Source: Rhodopirellula sp. | GTDB lineage: Bacteria > Planctomycetota > Planctomycetia > Pirellulales > Pirellulaceae | Assembly (NCBI GenBank): GCA_002690925.1 | Contig: NZGD01000269.1 | Span: forward strand, 1-37,900 | DNA: 37,900 bases | Direction of reading: 5' to 3' | Shown here: positions 1-10,100 of the stretch, one piece after another | How the letters are laid out: every line of letters begins with the position of its first letter | Numbering within the stretch: position 1 is the stretch's first letter | The notes under the pieces: generated by a model | Databases searched by the model: none | Seen by the model: only the letters and a program-made list of their open reading frames with translations | What the model was told of the DNA's origin: nothing | Made by a program: the position numbers and the translations under genes

Positions 1-53
1 GAATCCCCTGCACGGATCCCCTGTACGTACTGCCAACGCCGTCATTTATCCGA

Positions 54-1544
54 TTACCGATTCCTGGTGACCCACTCAGGAGTCCCAAACCAATCGTGCA
101 TTTCTTTTTCGAAGGGTGCCACCACTTCACGAGCTTCAGGAATTACGCCGCGATCCCTTGTTTCCGATGCCCATGTATCCAAGGCAGAACGCATCTCACG
201 CAAGACCGTCTGGTGCTCTGGAACCTGTGAGTTGACCAAGTTTACGGTCTCATACGAATCGACAAGAGTATCAAACAGTTGTTCATTCGCGAACGGCTTC
301 ATCAGCTCTGCAGGTGGTCCTGTTAGTTTCCCCGCGGCATCCAATTCCCGCATCAACGGTTTAACAAGAAAACACTTTTCCTTGTACCGATTCAGGGACA
401 TAAACCCAGCCCCCGGTGTGTAATTTCTTACGTAGTGATATCGTTTTCCCCTCACGGAGCGTTGTCGAATTTCCGTCTCATCAATACGGTCTCGCGCACT
501 GAAGGCGAAGCGTCGCTCGGTGCCCTGCTCAGGTCCCAGGAAAGGTTGGCCTTGCATCGTGCGAGGAACTTCAAGGCCAGCGATCACCAGGGTCGTCGCT
601 GTTAGATCAATAAGACTGATCACACGCTCGTCAACCAGACCCTCACGATAACCCGCAGGGATTGGAAAATTCTTAGGCCAATGAATCACCATGGGCACAT
701 GCAAACCACTATCAAAACACCAATGAATTCCTCTGGCTTCCAACCTTCCGTTGTCACCAAAGAAAATCACAACCGTGTCCTCTGCAACACCATCTTTTTT
801 CAACTGTTCCAGAATCCAACCGATGCGTACATCCATGCCGCTGGCAGAATTCAAGTACCTCGCCCATTCCTGCCGCACAATGGGATGGTCAGGATAATAA
901 GGGGGTGGGTTGACGTTCTGTTCGGTCGCGATCTTGGGGTGCCACTCTTCGCCCACCCACACGACACGTTCCTTTTCGGCTGATTTACGATCGTAAATAT
1001 CATACTCGGCTTCGGGCATATTGAACTGCGCGAAAAACGGCTTTGAGGTATCGATATCAGACCACAACTTCGTTTGATAAAGTGGCCCTTCGTTAACAAA
1101 ATTCAAATCAAGCTTCCCAGTTCCAACCACACGTTGACCGATGTGCGTCACATTTGCTGTCTGATAACCCGCATCCTGCAAACACAAGGTCAACGGCCGA
1201 ACCCCATCTGGCAATCGAAAATCATCATCACGATGTGACCGCATATGGTGCATGTCAGTTGTCGTCGCATACATTCCTGTCATGAATGCAGACCGACTGG
1301 GAGCACAAACAGGCGAGGTGGAGTACACGTTGGTGTACCGGACCCCTTGTTTGGCCAAGCGATCGACATTGGGAGTTTTCACATTTTCAGCCCCGTAGCA
1401 GCCAAAATCGAGATCAAAGTTCTCCCCGACAATCCAAACGATATTTGGTTTCCGCGATGTCAGATCTGCTTCTCCGTGCACGCTCGATAACGTCGTAAGC
1501 CCCGCACAGACAGTCAAAAAACAAAGCCAAGCTTTTGGAAACAT
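54..1544 (-). CDS. Secreted S1-family sulfatase
   Basis: A 496-residue protein of the alkaline-phosphatase/sulfatase fold, expected to hydrolyse sulfate esters (or N-sulfates) outside the cytoplasm. An N-terminal hydrophobic signal peptide (about residues 1-24, ending near VHG-EA) supports this start. The formylglycine site is C80-A-P-S-R, a canonical C-x-P-S-R motif, so it needs a formylglycine-generating enzyme, which is not encoded here. The C-terminal metal pair is the usual D-N (in FFGDNG), followed by a typical H-W/SGLHVP segment. The N-terminal metal pair, normally D-D, reads E41-N42, which is unusual. The length and the GCYG and TPNVDRLA blocks fit heparan-N-sulfatase-like planctomycete sulfatases. 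The substrate is unknown. It lies alone, downstream of the kinase gene on the same strand with about 200 bp between them. Confidence 0.93.
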   Translation of the reverse strand: MFPKAWLCFLTVCAGLTTLSSVHGEADLTSRKPNIVWIVGENFDLDFGCYGAENVKTPNVDRLAKQGVRYTNVYSTSPVCAPSRSAFMTGMYATTTDMHHMRSHRDDDFRLPDGVRPLTLCLQDAGYQTANVTHIGQRVVGTGKLDLNFVNEGPLYQTKLWSDIDTSKPFFAQFNMPEAEYDIYDRKSAEKERVVWVGEEWHPKIATEQNVNPPPYYPDHPIVRQEWARYLNSASGMDVRIGWILEQLKKDGVAEDTVVIFFGDNGRLEARGIHWCFDSGLHVPMVIHWPKNFPIPAGYREGLVDERVISLIDLTATTLVIAGLEVPRTMQGQPFLGPEQGTERRFAFSARDRIDETEIRQRSVRGKRYHYVRNYTPGAGFMSLNRYKEKCFLVKPLMRELDAAGKLTGPPAELMKPFANEQLFDTLVDSYETVNLVNSQVPEHQTVLREMRSALDTWASETRDRGVIPEAREVVAPFEKEMHDWFGTPEWVTRNR

Positions 1545-1741
1545 GCTCTTAATCCCCGCAGAGAAATAAAAAAGATAGGTGCTGATTGTACTTCAATGAG
1601 TGAGGACCACGAGGCATTGTCGCCGCTGCGCCCTTCCCACCTTGGCGTTCATTGTTTACCAAGCTTAAATGCTCACAACCATGCTGCCAAGAACGACCGT
1701 ACTTCTGTAATTGATTCCGTCAAAGCTTGCCGTCCTTCACC

Positions 1742-3952
1742 TCAACCGGTCCCCTTGTTTTGTGGAATCATGACGCCATAAAGTTCGCTTGTATATCCTT
1801 CGAGATCAAACAGTGGCTGTCCCTTCAGTAGTACATTTCGACACTCACCGTCACCAAGTACTTGCCTGACAGTCAGCTCATAAGCGAGGCCTGAAGCAAG
1901 AGCAGCATCGATGGTGTCACGCAGGATTTCACGATCTTCTTCATGAATCATGGCATAAAATTCTTCAGAAGAGGGCGGGCCCAATGCTGGATCGCGGCCA
2001 CTCATTCGAAAGGCTTCCTCGCTCCAAATCAATTCCTCTGTTTTGGTATCAAAGGACCAGGTAGCCAAACCAGCCAGACGCTGAAGATCTCTGAGCCGTC
2101 GTCTGCTCATCCTCAACTCATTCTCCGCTTTCTTACGAATCGAAATATCACGAATGGTTGAAACGACCATTTCCTCACCTTGCATATCAACGACACAACC
2201 ACTTATCAGAACGTCGATGGCGTGCCCGTCGCGGTGCAGAAACCTCGACTCAAGATTATTGAGTATGCCAGTCTCCTGAAGTGCGGCAGTTAAACGTTCA
2301 CGATCTTCTTCACACTGCCAGATTTTCAGGTCAAAAATCGATCTATTTTCGAGTTCTTCATTGCTGTAACCAAATAATTTCCGAAATGCATCATTGGCTT
2401 CTACGACGCATCCCCCATTCATTCGAATCAACAAACCGGCCTCGGGAGACTGCGTGAACAGCACCGAGTAGCGACTATTGCGTTGGTCATTGCTTGTCCG
2501 GGCTGCCTTCAACGCTGAAACTGCAGCTGCTTTCTCTGAATCCAACTGATTCGCCGAGGCATAAATCGAAAGTGCGAGATCGTAGTCTCCCCGCCGGGTA
2601 GCCGCTGCCGCGAAGCGTTGCTGCAGTTCTGCTCTTGTTTCCTTCGCAGCCGGATTATCAGGCCAAATGTCAAGCGCCTCCATGAGCAAGGCATCCGCAA
2701 CGCGGAAATCCTCGTATTGATGATCCTCTTTTGCATTGAACAAACGCGTTTGAGCACGTTTTACAAGCCTGACACTCTGATCATGCTTTTGCTGATCGTT
2801 CAGCGCGGCGATGAATGCGTCAACCGATGCGTATCGATCTTCAGCCCGATCCGCCATTGCTATTCGAGCGATGCCCATCAGTTCCCCAGCAACCACTGTT
2901 TCGCGAATCACATTCCGCGCTGCCGCCTGCAAACAGGCAAGCAGAGTGTTCCCGTCATGCGGTGGATACCCCGTCAGGATTTCAAACAGAATCGCACCCA
3001 ATAAATAAACATCCGTCTGATAGGTTGCTGCCGAATGCGATCCATTTGCAAGTTCAGGCGCCATGTAGGCGGGAGTACCGCCAATCGTCTGCTTGATTCC
3101 ATGCTTCAGATCATCACCTCCGATTCTCAACGCCAATCCCCAGTCAGCAACGAGCACCTCGCCGAATTGTCCGAGCATGATATTTTCAGGCTTGATGTCC
3201 CTGTGGACCAACCCACGAGAGTGGGCATAACGAATGGCATCCGCAACACGCAGCAGAATCTTAACGTTTTCGTCGACCGATTTCAGGCTGATCTGCTGGT
3301 CCCAACTGGTCCCCTCTATCCGTTTCATGGAATAAAACAGAAACCCATTTGAATCGACACAAACTTCGTGCAGCGCGATAACGTTGGGATGATCCAGCCC
3401 ACCAATCACGCGTGCCTCGGTAAGGAAACGTTCTCGCGATACTTCGTTACCTGCCAGTTCATCACGCAGCACCTTGATTGCTACTTCACGATCCAGCGCT
3501 CGCTGATGTGCCTGATAGACGACGCCAGTACCCCCACTGCCAAGCTTACCGACAATCCGGTAATCAATTTCCTCGGCCCGCATTTCCGTAAGCTTCGACA
3601 AAAGGCGTACAGGGACGAACCCTTTATCAATCTGGCTGGTTAACGGCTCTGCAGCATCGCCGACCAGTTCGATGGTTTCAGTGGAAGCGTAGTCATCTTC
3701 CCACGCCTGCGGCCAACTGGGATGTGTCAATCCCGTTCCCGCCAACGAACAGATCGTGACAGTTTTCAGATCTGCAGGCATGCATTCAAGCCGATCTTTG
3801 ACTTCGGCATCCGCCAGCACAGCACTCAGCAGGCCTTCATCATCCGGCTTCGACGACGCGTCAGTGTGTCTTTCCAACTTGACTTCCCCTGTTGATAAGC
3901 CGAGCTGATTGTAGCATGCCCCCGTAACAACGGCTAACCGTCCCAATAACAC
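1742..3952 (-). CDS. Ser/Thr protein kinase with TPR-like spacer and two PAS domains
   Basis: A Hanks-type kinase of about 736 residues. The kinase domain spans about 131-385: a glycine-rich loop (GKLGSGGTGVVY), VAIK lysine K160, HRD at 250-252 with DIKPEN, and DWG at 270-272 in place of DFG, followed by a GTPAYMAPE activation segment. Residues 400-485 look like helical TPR repeats. PAS/PAC domains occupy about 495-610 (ending STIRDISIRKKAE) and 620-730. No histidine-kinase or other output domain follows the PAS domains, so they probably sense a signal and modulate the kinase. No transmembrane helix is obvious, which points to a cytoplasmic protein. The longest reading starts with GTG; the first 100 residues are not conserved-looking and a later start is possible. 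It is downstream of uvrA on the same strand but separated by about 190 bp. Confidence 0.9.
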   Translation of the reverse strand: MLLGRLAVVTGACYNQLGLSTGEVKLERHTDASSKPDDEGLLSAVLADAEVKDRLECMPADLKTVTICSLAGTGLTHPSWPQAWEDDYASTETIELVGDAAEPLTSQIDKGFVPVRLLSKLTEMRAEEIDYRIVGKLGSGGTGVVYQAHQRALDREVAIKVLRDELAGNEVSRERFLTEARVIGGLDHPNVIALHEVCVDSNGFLFYSMKRIEGTSWDQQISLKSVDENVKILLRVADAIRYAHSRGLVHRDIKPENIMLGQFGEVLVADWGLALRIGGDDLKHGIKQTIGGTPAYMAPELANGSHSAATYQTDVYLLGAILFEILTGYPPHDGNTLLACLQAAARNVIRETVVAGELMGIARIAMADRAEDRYASVDAFIAALNDQQKHDQSVRLVKRAQTRLFNAKEDHQYEDFRVADALLMEALDIWPDNPAAKETRAELQQRFAAAATRRGDYDLALSIYASANQLDSEKAAAVSALKAARTSNDQRNSRYSVLFTQSPEAGLLIRMNGGCVVEANDAFRKLFGYSNEELENRSIFDLKIWQCEEDRERLTAALQETGILNNLESRFLHRDGHAIDVLISGCVVDMQGEEMVVSTIRDISIRKKAENELRMSRRRLRDLQRLAGLATWSFDTKTEELIWSEEAFRMSGRDPALGPPSSEEFYAMIHEEDREILRDTIDAALASGLAYELTVRQVLGDGECRNVLLKGQPLFDLEGYTSELYGVMIPQNKGTG

Positions 3953-4138
3953 CGGGTCAGCAAAAGCCGATGCTGGCAGAGGTATGCTCCCACAACCAGT
4001 AGGTCGTTCGAACCCTTTGGTTCATGCCCTCTGAAGCATGCGTCTCATCGCCATCGCTCACTCTCTCGGTTCCGAGCACCAGGACCGCTCGACAACCCGC
4101 TTCCCACCGAACCCGTTATGCCTCTGCCTGAATGAAGA

Positions 4139-7100
4139 TTAGGCTAGCGTCTGTTCCAAGTGAAATTTAAGGAATGTCCGTAGCTTGCGACTGCGAGCGT
4201 GTTTGAGTGACTTCAAGTTCAACGTGATGGTCGTACTTTTCCCTCCCGAATGTTCAACTGGTCCCCGCATTTCAAGCTTGGAAAAACCAGCTTCATCGAA
4301 TGCGGCTCCAGGGCCGGCAAGGATAATCCTGAGACTCCCAGCCTCTTTCGTCTTCACTTCAGCCCACGCCTGGTCAGCCCCTCGGGGCGTTACCTCAAAC
4401 CCATCGGCTGCGGAGTAGATGATGGAACCAGCCCCCGCGATCGCCTCAAGAAGATTCACCGTCCGTTCGGCCAACTCGATAGGCCAGTCAGGCGTTGCAC
4501 CTTCAGCAAATCCTTTTTCCAGCGAATGCCATTTTTTCCCGAGTGCTTTCCAAGGCTCAAGCACAATGGCCGTGGTATCCCCCGCAGTGCCATTTGGTTC
4601 CGGACCACGCACCACTTGCTGTTTCTGCTCGGCAGGCTCGGCTGACGACGAGTGGAGCCGCGGGCCTTTTTGTTTGTTGCCAGATGGCTTTTGGTCTTCC
4701 GGTGGATCCAATCTTGCAATCGAAGGACGCCGTTTTGCAGCTCGCGTTCCGGGATCTCCGTGACCACCTGCCTCAGCATTCCTGGGAGCCTTGGAGGAAG
4801 TCAATGAGGGCACCTTTTTTTTAGTACTTTCACCCTTCTCCCCTGCAAGTTTTTTCGCATGCCGCGGGGAGGCAGGTGCCGCAACATCACCACGCTCGCC
4901 CTGTCCTGCCATCAGCACCTCAGCAAGGAACGGTGCAGTCACCGACCCCGGCGCTGACTTCTTCCCTTTTCTTCGCTTGGCTGCAGCTTGCGTGGCAAGA
5001 TCCTCCGGGGTCCCGGCAAAGACAACTTCCCCTCCATTTACACCTGCCCCGGGCCCCATGTCCACGATCCAATCAGCACATTTGATAACATCAAGATTAT
5101 GTTCAATCACCACTACACTGTTGCCCATTTCGACGAGCCGCTGCATCACATTTAGCAGTTTCTCAATGTCATCAAAGTGCAGTCCTGTGGTCGGTTCATC
5201 GAGGAGGTAAAGCGTGCTGCCGGTCATTGGTCTGCTCAGCTCAGCGGCTAATTTCACGCGTTGGGCTTCACCTCCGGAAAGCGTCGGCGCCGACTGCCCC
5301 AATGTCACATACTCCAACCCAACATCACACATGGTCTGCAATGTACGCAAAATCCTTGGATAATTTGCGAATAACTCCGTAGCCTCTCCGCACTGCATTT
5401 CCAGGACGTCTGCAATCGATTTTCCGTGCAATTTGACTTCCAGAACATCCTCGTTGTACCGACGAGACTTACACTCTTCACAGGGGACCCACACGTCGGG
5501 CAAAAAATGCATCTCAATTTTTAGTTGGCCGCTACCCTCGCAGGTTTCGCATCGCCCTCCGGAGACGTTGAAACTGAAGGTTCGGGCGGTGTAGCGTCTT
5601 TCCGCAGCCATCGGAATGGACGCAAACAACTGTCGAATGAGATCAAATACCCCGGTGTAAGTTGCGGGGTTACTGCTAGGGGTATTACCCAACGGAGATT
5701 GATCAACTCGGATGACCTTGTCAACAAACCGTAAGCCCTCGATTTTTTCATGTCTGCCAGGTCTCGTGCGGCTTCGATGCAAACGTCGTGCTAAAGCGGG
5801 ATACAGGATCTGTTCGATGAGAGAACTTTTCCCACTACCGCTGGGGCCGGTGATCGCAGTCAAGACCCCCAAGGGCAACTCAAGATCAACCGACTGCAGA
5901 TTATTTTCTGTCGCTCCGATCACCTTAATGAAATCAACCAATGGTGTTCCTGCGCTGCTATACACAGGTCGTCGAGCTGTGGGAACAGAAATCGTCTTTG
6001 TCCCGTCGATATAACCGGCTGTGACTGAGTCCTCATAGGGTGTTACATCACGTGGATCCCCCTTCGCGATAATCCGCCCACCATGCCGCCCAGCTCGCGG
6101 CCCGAAGTCACACAAATAATCACTGCTATCGATCACCTCGCGATCATGCTCGACCACCAGGAGCGTATTTCCAAGATCACGTAGTCGGTGCAATGCACCT
6201 ATCAATCGCTGATTGTCTCGCGGATGAAGTCCGATGGTCGGTTCATCCAACACATACAGTACTCCGCACAGTCCGCTTCCTAGTTGGGCTGCCAAGCGGA
6301 TGCGTTGGGCTTCACCGCCCGACAGAGTGGATGCCCCGCGATGCATCGTCAGATAGTTCAGTCCGACATCGAGCAGAAAACCGACACGGGCCCGCACTTC
6401 ACGCACGAGCTCTGCCGCAATTTTACGTTCACGACGATCGAACTTCCAGCTCTTGACCTCTTCATTTAGACGGTCCAGTGGCATGTGCACGAGATCCGCA
6501 ATCGTATGCTCTCGAAAGCGAACGGCAGCAGCTTCATCGGTTAGACGCGACCCGTCACAAACACTGCAGTCGATCTCGGCCGTAAACTGTTCCAGCTTGC
6601 CTCGCAAACCGGGCGTGAGCCTCGAGGCCTCATCCAAGGCAGGATAAAAGCCTTTGAACTGATACCGAAACAACACCTTCGCCGATTTCCCCCCGGCACT
6701 CTTGTCAGATTCTCGAACCTCGATCCACTGTGCACCGGTGCCTCGAAACAGGACCCGTCTTTGGGATACAGTGAGGGCATCGAAAGGAATATCAATGGGT
6801 ATGCCTGTGTGTCGAGAAAGTGCGTTGAGCATCCAACTGGAAACACTCTGCTGCACACCTGGCCAGAGCAAGGCTGCTCCTTCCGCCAAGGTTTTGCCTG
6901 TTGACGTCACGAGGGCTGCAGGATTTGTTCCTGTCTGTGTTCCCAATCCTTCACATTGAGGACACCAGCCGATTGCCGTGTTGAATGAGAAGTGATGAGG
7001 AGTCAACTCAGCGAACGACCTGCCACAACAACCACAAACCAGATGCTGACTGTGCGTTTCTAATTTCCAAAGCGGTTCCTCGCGTTCCTCATCAGCCACA

Positions 7101-10100
7101 GCAATCTGCAGTACACCGATGCCGAGAGACAATGCTTGTTCCACACTGTCGGTGATGCGCGTGCGGTCGTCCGGTTGAATAACGATTCGATCAACAACAA
7201 CCTGCACCGTCTGTCGCTTACGCGGGTCCAGCGGTTTCGCATCATCGAGCGCAATCGTCCGCCCATCAATTCGCACTCGCTGATAGCCCGTCGTTCTAAG
7301 AGATTGCCACGTATCGCGGGATAACTCCCCCGCCTGCACTTCGATGGGTGCAAGCACAAGGGCACGCGTCCCATCGGGCATGGCCATCACTTTTTCAACA
7401 ATTTGATCGGGGGTCTGCGTCCCAACCGCGACTTGGCAGTCGGGGCAGTGCATCGTGCCCAACCGTGCAAGGAGGATACGAAGATAGTCGTACACCTCGG
7501 TTACTGTACCCACGGTGCTGCGTGGTGAATGCCCCAGATTTTTCTGTTCGAGAGCAATGGCGGGCGACAAGCCCTCAATTTTCTCGACGTGAGGTTTTTG
7601 GACCTGGCCCACAAACTGCCGAGCATAAGAAGACAGTGACTCAACATATCGACGTTGTCCCTCAGCATAAATGGTGTCCATCGCGAGTGAGCTTTTCCCA
7701 CTGCCACTGGGACCACAGAACACCGTCATGGCATCGCGTGGAACTTGTACGTCAACCGCTTTGAGATTGTGCTCGCTTGCTGCATCGACAACCACATGCG
7801 TGCGGGCAGCGGGTGACTCAGTCACCAACGATCGGATTGTCTTGGCTTTGTCGCTTTTCTTCCGCCGTTTGATACCGAGCGACTTCGCTAACGCGACCCC
7901 CGTATAGCTTGCTGGAGAACGAGCCACATCCTCTGGCCTGCCAGCACAAACGATCTCTCCTCCGCCCTCACCGCCTTCAGGTCCAAGATCGATGATCCAG
8001 TCGGAGGTTTTAATCACATCGACATTGTGTTCAACGATGACGATTGTGTTGCCGCGGTCGGCCAAACGTTGAATCACATTGAGCAGCAATTCAATATCCG
8101 CAAAGTGAAGCCCCGTCGTCGGTTCATCGAGCACGTACAACGTTTTTCCAGTTTCACGCTTACTCAACTCCCGGGACAACTTGATCCTCTGTGCCTCACC
8201 GCCAGACAACGTTGTCGATGGTTGCCCGAGCTTCAAATACTCAAGCCCCACGTCCACGAGGGTCTGCAACTTATCTGCGATTTTGGGAATATTGGAGAAC
8301 AGCTTCAACGCCTGCGAAATGTCCATCTGCAGGACATCCGCGATCGACTGTCCCTTGAATTGAACAGAGAGGGTTTCGCGGTTGTACCGCTGACCTTGAC
8401 AGACCGGACACTTGACCCAGATGTCAGCCAGGAAATCCATTTCAAGCTTATTCGCACCGTTACCGTCGCACGCTGCACATCGACCGCCATCGACGTTAAA
8501 GCTGAATCGACTGGCTGTGTAACCTCGGGTTTTCGCTTCTGTCATCCGGGCAAACAAATTCCGGATCTCATCAAACACTTTGACGTAAGTTGCCGGATTG
8601 CTTCTTGGAGTACGACCGATAGGCGACTGATCAATCGCGATGGTTTTATCCAGATGCTCGAGCCCCTCGACCCCTTCATGTTCTCCCACTTCCGCTTCAG
8701 CACCGTTCAAGCGATTGCGCAACAACGGTTCGAGGATACCGCCAACGAACGAGCTTTTTCCACTTCCCGACACACCTGTGACACTGGTGACGGTACCCAA
8801 TGGGATGGAAATATCAACGCGTTTCAGATTGTGGAAAGCCGCTTTGCGGATGGTGAGCATCGCGTTCTCATCAACTTTGCGTAGTTGACTTGCGGGCTCA
8901 ATCGATCGCTGACCTGAGAGGAATTGTCCCGTTACACTCTTGGCGGTTTCACTAACTTTTTGGACATCTCCAACAGCAACGATTCGCCCCCCTTTGATGC
9001 CGGGACCTGGACCAAAATCGACAATCAGATCAGCTGCCCGCATCGTGTCTTCATCATGCTCGACCACGATCAGCGTGTTGCCACTATCACGTAAGCGGAG
9101 CAAGGTTTCGATCAAGCGATCATTATCTCGCGGGTGCAGGCCGATCGATGGCTCATCCAGGATATAAAGGACACCCACCAGTCCACTGCCGATCTGCCCC
9201 GCAAGCCTGATCCTCTGTGACTCGCCGCCAGAAAGGGTGGGTGCGGTTCGCGACAACGTCAAATAATCGAGGCCGACTCCGAGCAGAAACCCAATCCTTT
9301 GCCGGATTTCCTTCAATGCCTCAGCCGCAATGACGGCATCAGTATCACCCAAGCGAACGGTTTCAAAAAACAGATTCAAACGCTCGATAGGCAACTCACA
9401 AAGTTCCGGCAGCGAGAGATCTGCTTTTGCGTCATCATCCACCAAAAAACGGCTACCACCGGTCTGAATCGTGACTGCCGAGGCCTGCGGATTCAGTCTC
9501 TTTCCATGACAGTCGGGGCAATCCATCGTGTCCATGTACTTTTCAAACTGCCGCAACTGCATCTTATTACGCGTGCTGCGATATCTCCCTAAAAGCTCGG
9601 GTATGAATCCCTCAAAGGCCCCCGAATACTTTCGCGCCGCACCACCACCACGCCACGTAAATTCAAGCGTGTCATCGGTGCCCCATAACCAAATCTGCTT
9701 TGCATGATCAGGCAGGTCTTGCCACTTACCTTCCAGCATGGTCCCGGATTCCAGTTCCAATGCTTCGTCCATCGCGTCGGCGACACCGCGATAGATGTGT
9801 CGCCGATAACGGCCGAGGTCGCCCCATTTCCCGAGCAGTTTGATAGCCCCTTTACGGATAGATAGCTTCTCGTCTGGCACCAGCAACTCGGGCACAAACG
9901 TATAAAGTCGCCCCAAGCCATCGCACCCCTCGCACATCCCTTGCGGACTATTAAAGCTGAATAGCTGCGGGCTGGGCGGCTTGAAGCTACGTCCACAGCC
10001 ACCGCAGGCATATTGCGATGAGAACAGGATATCCTGTTTGGGCTGCCCGGCTTGGTCATCATTCACGTCGGATAGCGAAACGAGCAGCGTTGCTTCACCC

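Noticed and set aside
4000..4030. GTTCGAA segment resembling a tRNA T-loop
   Set aside because: Flanking bases do not pair into a T-arm and no acceptor or anticodon stems are present.
8027..8884. 285-codon open frame on the plus strand inside uvrA
   Set aside because: Antisense to a strongly conserved UvrA region; the composition looks like a codon-bias shadow.
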